This document shows positions 40,750-49,839 of a DNA stretch of 64,000 bases, piece after piece. Source of the DNA: UBA952 sp044361535. GTDB lineage: Bacteria; Bacteroidota; Bacteroidia; Flavobacteriales_D; Crocinitomicaceae. Location: assembly GCA_044361535.1 (NCBI GenBank), contig JBIKIQ010000001.1, positions 372,001 to 436,000 on the forward strand, in the 5' to 3' direction. Under the pieces are notes generated by a model that was given only the letters and a program-made list of their open reading frames with translations, was not told where the DNA came from and searched no databases. The translations under genes and the position numbers were made by a program. The first letter of the stretch is position 1. Every line of letters starts with the position of its first letter.

Positions 40750-41928
40750 CTAGTGAGATTTATTATCAGCTAATTCTGCCAATTTTTGAGCTGCGATAAA
40801 CGACATACTTTTAGAGTGTTGAATATTAAATTTGGTGTTAACACTCTCAGCCATAACTTCATCAAAAATTCGGAGCACTAAAATAATTTTTTCTTGGTAG
40901 GATCTAGCTGTCAGTCCTATTTCCAGGTTGCTATAATCATCATTTGTAACAGCAATTAATGCTTTACATTTTCCAACGCCAACATCAAGAAGTACTTCGT
41001 GTTGAATTGCATTTCCAATATACACATCAATTTGAGATCTTCTGAAATGGTCTATGTATACCGAGTTCTCATTGGTTTCTATAATAATTATTTTCTCCCC
41101 TCTTGTTATTAATTCTTGTGCAACAAAAAAACCCAATCTTCCCAATCCACACAAAATAATATGGTTCGAATAATTGTATTTTTTTCTTCCAAGTGCCCTT
41201 TCAGTTTTACGTTTGGATAAATTATCTATAAGTAGAGAAAGAATTAGCCAAATAAAGATAGAGGATGATAACATGAGAATAATACCAACGATTTTACTCA
41301 GATCATTTGAAGATAGTAAGCTAAAATCACCGTATCCAACTGAAGTAACTGTTACGATCACAAAGTAGAATGAATCGAGCCATTTTAAATTTTCAAAGTA
41401 ATGAAAGTAAACTGTCGTAAATGTTATAAGAAGTATAAATGCCGCAACAAGTGAAATTAATAAGGTGGATGGTTTGTTTATTTTTGGCAAACTAGCTTTA
41501 TCTATAGTAAAGATGGTGCTATGTTCAATTTCAGTTGTATCGTAAATCCCTTTTACAAATTCACCGGCTGAAATTCGCGCAGGATTGAATATTTCAATTT
41601 TTGGTATGGCAAGTTTTAAATGAGGGATTAACTTTTCATTGAATAAAGCTGTAGCTATCTGAATTTTAGGGTAGAGTGTATTAAGGGCAATAACCGTTTC
41701 TAAATTTTGATTATCATCTTCGAATAAAATATAGACAATGGTAAATGAATCTATTTGTATTGATTCCAATAATTCTGCAAAATCATCAATTTTTGTTCGG
41801 TTATTGGATAGGATTTCTAAAAATAAATTGGGCTGAAAATCCACTTCCTTTTTTTGATTCTTAAGCAATAGCATGGTTCGATGAGCCAAATGACCATTTC
41901 CGATAATTAAAAAACGAGAATTAGACAT
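40750..41928 (-). CDS. Two-helix potassium channel with RCK domains on both sides
   Basis: A 392-residue protein. TM1 is at ~154-174, the selectivity filter TSVGYG at 195-200 and TM2 at ~213-235. The C-terminal RCK/TrkA-N domain begins IILCGLGRLGFFVAQELI (GLGRLG 261-266). The N-terminal ~140 residues also start like a Rossmann fold (FLIIGNGHLAHRTML), suggesting a second, degenerate RCK-like domain ahead of the pore. It is likely a K+ channel gated by cytoplasmic ligand. It lies downstream of the RRM gene on the same strand, behind a terminator. Confidence 0.88.
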   Translation of the reverse strand: MSNSRFLIIGNGHLAHRTMLLLKNQKKEVDFQPNLFLEILSNNRTKIDDFAELLESIQIDSFTIVYILFEDDNQNLETVIALNTLYPKIQIATALFNEKLIPHLKLAIPKIEIFNPARISAGEFVKGIYDTTEIEHSTIFTIDKASLPKINKPSTLLISLVAAFILLITFTTVYFHYFENLKWLDSFYFVIVTVTSVGYGDFSLLSSNDLSKIVGIILMLSSSIFIWLILSLLIDNLSKRKTERALGRKKYNYSNHIILCGLGRLGFFVAQELITRGEKIIIIETNENSVYIDHFRRSQIDVYIGNAIQHEVLLDVGVGKCKALIAVTNDDYSNLEIGLTARSYQEKIILVLRIFDEVMAESVNTKFNIQHSKSMSFIAAQKLAELADNKSH

Positions 41929-41965
41929 ACCTTCAATTAAGAATAGTAAAGATACTAAAAGGCAT

Positions 41966-41996
41966 AAAAAAAAGCCACCAAAATTGGCAGCTTTTT
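41966..41996 (-). terminator. Rho-independent terminator of the RRM gene
   Basis: On the minus strand the hairpin AGCTGCCAA-TTT-TGGTGGCT (with two G-T pairs) is followed by eight T. The plus strand also has a T run after the hairpin. Confidence 0.75.
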
Positions 41997-42018
41997 AATT
42001 CGATTTAAGACTTGAGTA

Positions 42019-42264
42019 CTATGATTTTCTTCTTGCCTCGTTAACCACTAGATTTCTTCCCATGAAATCGTTTCCATTAAGAGAATCTACGGCTTGTTGC
42101 GCTTGACCATCGTCTTCCATTTCAACAATGGCAAATCCACGAGAACGTCCTGTTTCGCGATCAGTAATTACTCTGGCAGAAGATACTTCTCCAAAACTTT
42201 CAAATAGCTTTTCGATGTCTTGACTTGTAGCACGAAAGCTAATGTTTCCACAATAAATATTCAT
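42019..42264 (-). CDS. RRM-domain RNA-binding protein
   Basis: An 81-residue protein that is a single RNA recognition motif: RNP-2 as IYCGNISF (residues 3-10) and RNP-1 as RSRGFAIVEM, with LNGNDFMGRNLVVNEA at the end. Bacterial stand-alone RRM proteins of this size, common in cyanobacteria and Bacteroidota, bind RNA and some are induced by cold. The gene has its own -7 box, a leader with a hairpin, and a terminator. Confidence 0.93.
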   Translation of the reverse strand: MNIYCGNISFRATSQDIEKLFESFGEVSSARVITDRETGRSRGFAIVEMEDDGQAQQAVDSLNGNDFMGRNLVVNEARRKS

Positions 42265-42316
42265 AAAAAATAAAAAAATTAAATCACTGTACTTTGTGCA
42301 CAGTTTGACAAATTTA
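42265..42316 (-). promoter_or_regulatory. Promoter and hairpin leader of the RRM gene
   Basis: On the minus strand TAAATTTG (plus 42309-42316) is a -7 match. The transcribed leader folds CTGTGC-ACAAA-GTACAG (plus 42287-42303, one G-T pair), followed by a T-rich run up to the ATG. This looks like a small attenuator or RNA-binding target and could serve autoregulation. Confidence 0.45.
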
Positions 42317-42413
42317 AACTTTAAAAATTGAAATAACTAATTAATTATCAATTTGATTTAAAAAAAACATCAATTTGTAATCAATTCAATTCGTTTTTCT
42401 GTGAAATTAGAGC

Positions 42414-45248
42414 TTATAAAACAATATTCACAATTTTTCCGGGCACAATAATCACCTTCTTTGGACTTTTATTTTCCATCCATTTTTGGATTTCTTCCAG
42501 TCCTAAGATATGATTCTCAACCTCTTTCGGGGATAGTTGTAAACTCAAATTTATTTTTGTTCTCATCTTCCCATTAAATGAAATTGGGTAATCAAAATTA
42601 GATTCAACCAAGTGGGCCTCATCGAATTCCGGGTAATTTTGATGAGTAATTGTTCCAGCCTCATTTCCTAGTTTCTCCCATAATTCCTCTGCAAAATGTG
42701 GTGCAAAAGGAGCGATAAGAATAACAAGAGGTTCAATAACAGCTCTTTTATTGCATTTTAATTCGGTCAACTCATTAATTGCAATCATAAAAGTAGATAC
42801 GCACGTATTAAAAGAATATCTGTCTAAATCTTCTCGGATCCGTTTAATCGTTTTATGCAAAACTCGCATTTCCTTGTCATTTCCTTTATCAGAAGAAATT
42901 GAAAATTGATTGTCATTTGTGTGACAAAGTCGCCAGAATTTCCTTAAAAATCCATTAACACCAGTTATTCCTTTGGTATCCCATGGTTTAGTTTGTTCAA
43001 GTGGGCCGAGAAACATTTCGTACATGCGAAGCGTATCGGCACCAAATTTTTCAACCAATTCATCAGGTGTTTGAACATTATACTTAGATTTTGACATTTT
43101 TTCAACCTCGAAACCACAAACATATGTTCCATCTTCCTCACAAACGAATTCAGCATCGGCATATTCAGGTCTCCATTTTCTAAAAGCCTCAATATCCAGC
43201 TTGTCATTATCAACTAGCGAAATATCAACGTGAATGGCTGCATGAAAATAATCATCTTTTATCGAATGACTGACAAACTTATTTTCACCTATTACAAGAT
43301 ATACAAAACTACTTCTCCCTAAGATCATCCCTTGGTTAATCATTTTTTTGAAAGGTTCATCAAATGGAATTAAACCTCTATCAAATAAAAACTTTGTCCA
43401 AAAACGAGCATATAGTAAATGTCCAGTTGCGTGTTCTGAACCACCGATATACAAATCTACATTTTGCCAATAATTTAATTTTTCTTGACTTACAAATTCT
43501 TGTTGATTCGAAGAGTCCATGTATCGAAGAAAATACCAAGAACTTCCAGCCCATCCTGGCATTGTTGAGAATTCATAGTCAAATTCATTATTATACTTCC
43601 AATTAGAAGCCCTTGCTAGAGGAGGTTCACCATCTTCAGTTGGTAAATATTTATCTACTTCAGGCAAATTAAGCGGTAATTCATCAAAACTTAATGTATA
43701 TGGAATATCGTCTTTGTAAAAAATAGGAATTGGTTCTCCCCAATAACGTTGTCTGCCAAAAACAGCATCCCTCAAGCGATAATTTACTCGGCCTTTTCCG
43801 AATCCATTTTGATTAATTTCCTCGATTGCTCTGTTTATTGCTGATTTAACAGGTAATCCATTTAAAAAGTCTGAATTTGTCATTTCACCTTCTTTGGCTG
43901 TCCAAGCAGATTGATTAAGATTGTGATCTTGATCTGAAGGAATAATGACCTGTTTAATTGCTAAGTTGAAATGATGGGCAAATTTAAAGTCTCGTTCATC
44001 ATGCGCCGGAACAGCCATAACAGCTCCAGTTCCATATCCTACCAACACATAATCGCCAATCCAAACAGGGATTCGTTCTTTTGAGAACGGATGTTCAACA
44101 TAAGATCCTGTGAATACACCGCTTATCGTATTTACATCTGCTTGTCGCTCTCTTTCACTACGGTTTTTTGCCTTTTCTACGTATTCTTCAACAGCCATTT
44201 TTTGTTCAGGAGTCGTGATTTTTGCAACTAAATCGTGCTCAGGAGCTAATGTCACAAAAGACACACCAAAAACAGTGTCGGGACGTGTTGTAAAAACTTC
44301 AATTGTGTAGGAAATTTCTCCTTTTGATGGGAGATCAAGAGGGGTTACGTCCTTACAAAGGGGGAAGTAAATTGAACAACCCTCACTACGACTTATCCAG
44401 TTACGTTGAGTTTCTTTGATACTTTCGGTCCAGTCAATTTCATTCAATCCATCTAGCAAACGCTGCGCATACGCTGTTATTCGCATGCTCCATTGCTTCA
44501 TTAATTTACGTTCAACCGGATGACCTCCACGCTCTGAAACGCCGTTTACTACCTCGTCATTTGCAAGAACGGTTCCCATTGCGGGGCACCAGTTTACAAA
44601 GGACTCTCCGAGGTAAGCCAAGCGAAAATGCATTAAGATTTCTCGTTTTTTTCTTTCATCAAAAGATTTCCAAATTTCGGCACTAAACGGAAGAACTTCT
44701 TTTTCAATGTCACCAGTCAACATGTCAAGATTAACTCCATGAGAACCTTCCTTCTCAAAAATTGAAATGAGCGTATCAATAGGTTCTGCTTTATTGGTTT
44801 GGGGATTGTACCATGAATTGAATAATTCAATGAAAATTTGCTGCGTCCATTTATAATATTCTGGTGATGAGGTTCGAACTTCGCGACTCCAGTCGAAACA
44901 AAAACCTATTTTATCCAATTGATCTCGGTATCTGGCAATGTTTTGCTCAGTAGTAATTGCTGGATGTTGACCAGTTTGGATAGCATATTGCTCTGCAGGT
45001 AACCCGAATGAATCATATCCCATTGGATGTAAAACATTAAATCCTTGTAGTTTTTTGTAGCGAGCATAAATGTCTGAAGCAATATATCCAAGTGGATGTC
45101 CAACGTGTAAGCCTGCCCCAGATGGATAGGGAAACATGTCTAGTACGTAGAATTTTGGTTTGGATTGATCTTCAGTTACTTTGTATGTATGATTCTCAGC
45201 CCAAAATTCTCTCCACTTTTGTTCGATTGTTCTAAAATTGTATTCCAT
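42414..45248 (-). CDS. leuS: Leucyl-tRNA synthetase
   Basis: A 944-residue class I synthetase charging tRNA-Leu, cytoplasmic. The HIGH motif is HVGHP (residues 48-52) and the KMSKS motif is EKMSKSKYN. The editing (CP1) domain contains TTRPDTVFGVSFV and YGTGAVMAVPAHDERD, including the conserved Thr-rich and Asp residues of post-transfer editing. Length is larger than E. coli (860), owing partly to an insertion before KMSKS (HAAIHVDISLVDNDKL region) that I recall as usual in Bacteroidota. A -7 box TATCTTTG lies 17 bp upstream of the ATG. Confidence 0.97.
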   Translation of the reverse strand: MEYNFRTIEQKWREFWAENHTYKVTEDQSKPKFYVLDMFPYPSGAGLHVGHPLGYIASDIYARYKKLQGFNVLHPMGYDSFGLPAEQYAIQTGQHPAITTEQNIARYRDQLDKIGFCFDWSREVRTSSPEYYKWTQQIFIELFNSWYNPQTNKAEPIDTLISIFEKEGSHGVNLDMLTGDIEKEVLPFSAEIWKSFDERKKREILMHFRLAYLGESFVNWCPAMGTVLANDEVVNGVSERGGHPVERKLMKQWSMRITAYAQRLLDGLNEIDWTESIKETQRNWISRSEGCSIYFPLCKDVTPLDLPSKGEISYTIEVFTTRPDTVFGVSFVTLAPEHDLVAKITTPEQKMAVEEYVEKAKNRSERERQADVNTISGVFTGSYVEHPFSKERIPVWIGDYVLVGYGTGAVMAVPAHDERDFKFAHHFNLAIKQVIIPSDQDHNLNQSAWTAKEGEMTNSDFLNGLPVKSAINRAIEEINQNGFGKGRVNYRLRDAVFGRQRYWGEPIPIFYKDDIPYTLSFDELPLNLPEVDKYLPTEDGEPPLARASNWKYNNEFDYEFSTMPGWAGSSWYFLRYMDSSNQQEFVSQEKLNYWQNVDLYIGGSEHATGHLLYARFWTKFLFDRGLIPFDEPFKKMINQGMILGRSSFVYLVIGENKFVSHSIKDDYFHAAIHVDISLVDNDKLDIEAFRKWRPEYADAEFVCEEDGTYVCGFEVEKMSKSKYNVQTPDELVEKFGADTLRMYEMFLGPLEQTKPWDTKGITGVNGFLRKFWRLCHTNDNQFSISSDKGNDKEMRVLHKTIKRIREDLDRYSFNTCVSTFMIAINELTELKCNKRAVIEPLVILIAPFAPHFAEELWEKLGNEAGTITHQNYPEFDEAHLVESNFDYPISFNGKMRTKINLSLQLSPKEVENHILGLEEIQKWMENKSPKKVIIVPGKIVNIVL

Positions 45249-45264
45249 AATTTTTCAATAGCCA

Positions 45265-45287
45265 CAAAGATAAATATTATAACTTTG
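45265..45287. promoter_or_regulatory. Back-to-back -7 boxes of leuS and the FISUMP gene
   Basis: TATCTTTG on the minus strand (plus 45265-45272) serves leuS; TAACTTTG on the plus strand (45280-45287) serves the gene at 45326. They are only 7 bp apart, so the two promoters overlap and may exclude each other. Confidence 0.55.
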
Positions 45288-45325
45288 TTTAGACATTGTA
45301 TTATACTATCTATAAAAAGTCATTT

Positions 45326-46162
45326 ATGAAGTTCATCCTTTTATCGATTCTACTTGTTATATTATTTACGAATTCTTTTGCTCAAAACTATGTCAAGATA
45401 GGAAAAACCTATTGGGCAGACCATAATTTGAGTGCCAGTATTTTTTCCAACGGAGATTCAATTGCACATGCCAGTAACGCTGAGGAATGGGAAAATTATT
45501 TTAAAGATAAAACACCAGCCTATTGCAGTATGAATTATAATCCAAAGAATGATAGTTTGTATGGCAAGGTTTATAATTGGTGGGCAGTAGTAGATTTACG
45601 AGGGCTGGCACCGGAAGGATTTATGATTCCGTCACTTCAAGATTGGATGGGTTTAAAGGCACATCTCAATTATGATACTGTTTGCAAATGTGTCCCTGCA
45701 ATAACGCGATCAGCAGATAAGTTAAAGAGCACTTCACAGTGGAAAGGAGAGCTCAAAGGGGATAATCTTTTTAATATGAATGTGTTTCCCTGTGGTTATG
45801 TGCGAAATGATGGGAGATTTGAAGGGAGAGGAATGCAAGTTTCTTATTGGACATGTTCTCCCGAAAATGCAGCCAATAATTTAGGCGACTCTTATTCAAC
45901 TTACTACATAGTTTTCAAACACGATAAATCAGATTTAACTTATGATAATAATTTTGATGCGAATGGTCATTTCGTCAGGTGCGCTAAAGGACAACAAGAA
46001 TATTATTTTGCGGTCACGAATTCATCAAATCCCAGTACTTCAAATGAAGTGAATGATAATAACGCGAGTGAATCTTCAACTGAAACCAATGATGCAACAG
46101 AATCTTCTGAAGAAGAAGAGGAGCAACCTAAAAAGAAGAAAAAGCGCAAAAAGAAATCATAA
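45326..46162 (+). CDS. FISUMP-domain exported protein with charged tail
   Basis: A 278-residue protein from ATG 45326 (MKFILLSILLVILF, signal peptide ending SFAQ); the upstream in-frame ATG at 45296 lacks a better signal and lies near the promoter. The FISUMP domain (~20-225) has KIGKTYWADHNLSASIFSNGDSI, GKVYNWWAVVDLRGLAPEGFMIPS, VSYWTCSPE and HFVRCAKG. The C-terminal ~50 residues are low complexity: Ser/Asn/Thr-rich, then Glu-rich EEEEEQP, then Lys-rich PKKKKKRKKKS. Such a Lys tail is unusual for a secreted protein and could bind an anionic surface. Paralog of 28893-29525. Confidence 0.82.
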   Translation: MKFILLSILLVILFTNSFAQNYVKIGKTYWADHNLSASIFSNGDSIAHASNAEEWENYFKDKTPAYCSMNYNPKNDSLYGKVYNWWAVVDLRGLAPEGFMIPSLQDWMGLKAHLNYDTVCKCVPAITRSADKLKSTSQWKGELKGDNLFNMNVFPCGYVRNDGRFEGRGMQVSYWTCSPENAANNLGDSYSTYYIVFKHDKSDLTYDNNFDANGHFVRCAKGQQEYYFAVTNSSNPSTSNEVNDNNASESSTETNDATESSEEEEEQPKKKKKRKKKS

Positions 46163-46241
46163 ATTACTTAATTGAATTATTAGGTTTTCTAGTAGAGAGA
46201 CAATAATATTTTAAATTTTATCGCAATACGTTTTTACTTAG

Positions 46242-46249
46242 TAGATTTG
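46242..46249 (+). promoter_or_regulatory. -7 box upstream of the VWA gene
   Basis: TAGATTTG matches TAnnTTTG exactly, 15 bp before the ATG at 46265, giving a leader of fewer than 12 nt. Confidence 0.5.
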
Positions 46250-46264
46250 CAGTTGTAAAAACAA

Positions 46265-48346
46265 ATGATTTACACCTCTGACATATCACTCTTTTGGTTA
46301 ATCCCATGGGCCATTATTTCTGGTGTTCTGGCGTATTATCTGTATTCAAAATCAGAATGGTACAGCGAACTGCATTTTTCATGGAAGTGGTTATTGCGTA
46401 TCGCCCGAGCTGCATCTATTTTCTTAATAGGTGTTCTTTTACTAGGGATTATTTTTCAGTCCTTCGATTACAAAAAAGAAAAGCCAGTTTTTGTTACACT
46501 TATTGATAATTCAGCCTCCATGAAAAATTACGCCGATAGTAATCGGGTATTGAAACAGATTACTGAATTACGAAAAAAGATCAAAGAACGTTTTGGTGCT
46601 CGTTTTGAATTGGTGGAAATGACAGTTGGAAGTCAAGTAAAATATAATGGTTCAGTTGATTTTAAGGATCCTAATTCGGCACTGGAAAAGGGATTTGAAA
46701 AAATAATGATGGATTATTATAATCGCAATTTAGGTGGGGTTTTGTTTGTTTCGGATGGAAATTTCAATACAGGATCAAATCCGCTTTACACGTCTTCAAA
46801 ATTAAATTTAACTCCGATTTTTACTCTTGGTGCTGGTGATTCTATACCTAAACGCGATCATTACATAAAAAATATTTCTGTAAATGAAGTTGCGTTTCTT
46901 AAAAATAAATTTCCTGTAGAAGTAGATATTGATGCTATAAAATTAGGCAAAGGAACTTATTCGGTAACTATTTCTAAAGGTGGTAAAACGATCGCTTCTA
47001 AAAGTATTACCTATGAGAAAGGTCAGCGTGAATTTAAACAAGTTGCTTTTGAGTTAGAAGCAGATCAACTGGGCTTCAATACATATTCAGTTACAATTGC
47101 GAAAGCTGAAAACGAATACAACTATGAAAATAATACGCGGAATTTTTACATTGAAGTCTTAGATTCTAAAAGCAAAGTCATCATTTTGGCTGGTGCGCCT
47201 CATCCAGATATTGCTGCCATAAAAGACGTATTGGAGGAAAATGCAAATTTTGAGGTGAAAAGCGTTTTGGCTAAAGATTGGGACAAAGACATGCGTAATG
47301 TAGATATGATTGTTTGGCATGAGCCAGGAATTAATGCAGATGCTAATTTGATAAAGTTTGTCAACGATCAAAATAAGCCCATGCTTTATGTGTTGGGGCC
47401 AAATACACCATCGAATGTTGTTAATTCATTAAATTTTGGTTTATCAACACCGGGCGGGAATAAAACAGATGAAATTCAAGGAACGGTAAATAAAGGATTT
47501 CAGCCCTTTGAGATTTCCGATGAAATGAGCAAAGCCTTTGAGTATTTCCCACCTTTAAAATCAAAATTTGGAAGTTTATCCAGCTCGAATATTTCAGATA
47601 TTCTGGTTTATCAACGAATCGGTTCGGTAGTTAAAAAGGATCCTTTAGTGTTCTTTTTGAAAAAAGGCGAAACAAAAATTGGAGTTATATATGGTGAAGG
47701 TATGTGGCGATGGAAAATGAATGAGTTTGTAAGAACGAAAGATATAGTAGGTTATCGCGAATTTTTGCAAAAAACTTCTTCATTTCTTACCATTAAGCAG
47801 AATACATCCGCCTTACGTATAACCTTGCCAAACCGATTTACCAAAAATGAGGAAGTTATCGTAAATGCATCCTTTTACAATGAATCAATGGCGCCTATTA
47901 CTACACCTAAAATTCAATTTACGTTGAAAGATGAGGATAAAAAAGTTTCCAAAATGGAATTTGCAACCTATGGCGAGGGCTACAAGCTTTCGTTAGGTAA
48001 ATTAAAACCCGGAAAATACGAATGGACAGCCACCACTTCTCACGCGGGAAAAACGTATAGTAAAACGGGAGCTTTTGTGGTTGAGAACATTACCTTGGAA
48101 GGATTAGACACCTATGCAAATCACAATCTTTTGATTGAAATGTCTGACAAATCGATGGGGAAATTTGAGAAATTAGCCAACTACGATAAATTGTTGGATG
48201 CTATTGCCAAACGTGAAGATATATCGTCTGTTTCATACAAGGAGACAAATTATTTGGATTTGATCGATTACAAATGGTTATTTTTCCTTCTATTGTTTTT
48301 CCTAACGCTAGAATGGTTCGGAAGACGAATTAACGGAATCTATTAA
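46265..48346 (+). CDS. VWA-domain membrane protein (BatA-like / GATase-like)
   Basis: A 693-residue membrane protein. Two N-terminal helices (LFWLIPWAIISGVLAYYLY; AASIFLIGVLLLGIIFQSF) are followed by a von Willebrand A domain with the MIDAS motif DNSASMKN near residue 82 and GGVLFVSDGNFNTG. Ig-like regions and a glutamine-amidotransferase-like Rossmann domain (VIILAGAPHPDIAAIKDVLEE) come next, and a final helix (WLFFLLLFFLTLEWFG). The layout matches large VWA membrane proteins of Bacteroidota that are distantly related to BatA. Function is unknown; a role in envelope homeostasis is a guess. cca follows after 18 bp. Confidence 0.82.
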   Translation: MIYTSDISLFWLIPWAIISGVLAYYLYSKSEWYSELHFSWKWLLRIARAASIFLIGVLLLGIIFQSFDYKKEKPVFVTLIDNSASMKNYADSNRVLKQITELRKKIKERFGARFELVEMTVGSQVKYNGSVDFKDPNSALEKGFEKIMMDYYNRNLGGVLFVSDGNFNTGSNPLYTSSKLNLTPIFTLGAGDSIPKRDHYIKNISVNEVAFLKNKFPVEVDIDAIKLGKGTYSVTISKGGKTIASKSITYEKGQREFKQVAFELEADQLGFNTYSVTIAKAENEYNYENNTRNFYIEVLDSKSKVIILAGAPHPDIAAIKDVLEENANFEVKSVLAKDWDKDMRNVDMIVWHEPGINADANLIKFVNDQNKPMLYVLGPNTPSNVVNSLNFGLSTPGGNKTDEIQGTVNKGFQPFEISDEMSKAFEYFPPLKSKFGSLSSSNISDILVYQRIGSVVKKDPLVFFLKKGETKIGVIYGEGMWRWKMNEFVRTKDIVGYREFLQKTSSFLTIKQNTSALRITLPNRFTKNEEVIVNASFYNESMAPITTPKIQFTLKDEDKKVSKMEFATYGEGYKLSLGKLKPGKYEWTATTSHAGKTYSKTGAFVVENITLEGLDTYANHNLLIEMSDKSMGKFEKLANYDKLLDAIAKREDISSVSYKETNYLDLIDYKWLFFLLLFFLTLEWFGRRINGIY

Positions 48347-48364
48347 TTGATTTATTTTCCATAA

Positions 48365-49783
48365 ATGCCGTCAAATTTTAAATCTTCACTAAGTCATCCA
48401 GTTTTTAAAGTTGTTTCTCAAATTGCCGAAGAGAATGGCATAAAAGCGTTTGTAATTGGTGGGTTTGTGCGTGATTTAATTTTAGAACGACCTTCCAAGG
48501 ACATCGACATTGTTGTTTTGGGAAATGGATTGGAATTGGCTCAATTGTCTGCTGAAAAATTACGGGTTAAGAAAATAAGTCTTTTCAAAAATTTTGGAAC
48601 AGCTCACTTCAGATACAAAGATTTAGACGTTGAGTTTGTGGGAGCTCGCAAAGAATCTTATCGGTCAGATTCACGAAAACCGATTGTAGAGGATGGAACA
48701 CTCCAAGACGATCAAAATAGACGTGATTTTACTATCAATGCGTTGGCATTGAGTCTGAACAAAGAAACGTTTGGTGAACTGATTGATCCATTCGATGGAG
48801 TTACAGATTTGGAAAAAGGAATTATTCGCACACCATTAGATCCGGATGTGACTTTCAGTGATGATCCTTTGCGTATGTTGCGTGCGATTCGTTTTGCTAC
48901 CCAACTCAATTTTAAAATTGAAACTAAAAGTTTAGAATCAATTCTTAGACAATCAGATCGGCTGAAAATCATATCTCAAGAACGTATCAATGAAGAACTC
49001 AATAAAATAATTTTGGCAGACCAACCTTCACGAGGTTTTGTTTTGCTAAAATCAACTTATTTATTACATCAGTTTTTCCCTGAAATGATAGCCTTACTTG
49101 GTATTGAAACCATTGACGGCAAATCGCACAAGGACAATTTTTACCATACGTTAGAAGTACTGGATAATGTTGCTGGAATGTCAGATTCCTTGTGGTTGCG
49201 TTGGGCGGCAATCATGCACGATATCGCTAAACCGCCAACAAAACGATTTGACAAAGAGGTTGGCTGGACCTTTCATGGACACGAAGATTTGGGGGCACGT
49301 ATGGTTCCCCGAATTTTCACCCGAATGCGCTTGCCTTTGGATCATAAAATGAAATATGTACAGAAATTGGTGCGTTTGCATTTACGTCCCATAGCCTTGG
49401 TAAAAGGAACCGTTACAGATTCAGCCATTCGTAGATTGTTGAATGAAGCCGGGGATGATATCGATGATTTAATGACTTTATGTAATGCAGACATTACTTC
49501 CAAAAATGAATTCAAAGTAAAGAAGTTTAAGAAAAATTTTGAAATCGTTGCTCAAAAATTGCGTGATGTAGAGGAAAAAGACAAAATCCGTAATTTCCAA
49601 CCACCCGTAACAGGCGAATTAATCATGCAAACGTTTGGTATTGGTCCTTGTGCTGAAATTGGCATTATCAAATCTCAAATCAAAGAATCTATTTTAGAAG
49701 GAACCATTCCGAACGATTATGAAGCCGCTTTTTCAGAAATGCTTCGAATAGGGAAGGAGTTGGGCTTGTTAGTGAAAGGGTAG
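48365..49783 (+). CDS. cca: CCA tRNA nucleotidyltransferase with HD domain
   Basis: A 472-residue class II nucleotidyltransferase that adds or repairs the CCA end of tRNA. The head domain has VIGGFVRDLIL, the catalytic DIDIVV pair, the RRDFTINALAL motif and DPLRMLRAIRFA. The C-terminal HD domain reads WAAIMHDIAKPP with FHGHEDLGA, the metal-dependent phosphohydrolase seen in many bacterial versions. Poly(A) polymerase is the related alternative; with only one such gene visible CCA addition is more likely. Confidence 0.92.
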   Translation: MPSNFKSSLSHPVFKVVSQIAEENGIKAFVIGGFVRDLILERPSKDIDIVVLGNGLELAQLSAEKLRVKKISLFKNFGTAHFRYKDLDVEFVGARKESYRSDSRKPIVEDGTLQDDQNRRDFTINALALSLNKETFGELIDPFDGVTDLEKGIIRTPLDPDVTFSDDPLRMLRAIRFATQLNFKIETKSLESILRQSDRLKIISQERINEELNKIILADQPSRGFVLLKSTYLLHQFFPEMIALLGIETIDGKSHKDNFYHTLEVLDNVAGMSDSLWLRWAAIMHDIAKPPTKRFDKEVGWTFHGHEDLGARMVPRIFTRMRLPLDHKMKYVQKLVRLHLRPIALVKGTVTDSAIRRLLNEAGDDIDDLMTLCNADITSKNEFKVKKFKKNFEIVAQKLRDVEEKDKIRNFQPPVTGELIMQTFGIGPCAEIGIIKSQIKESILEGTIPNDYEAAFSEMLRIGKELGLLVKG

Positions 49784-49839
49784 ATTTAAGATTCCGCCTT
49801 AGAATAATCGTATTCTTTTGAAAAATTGTTTCATCGATT

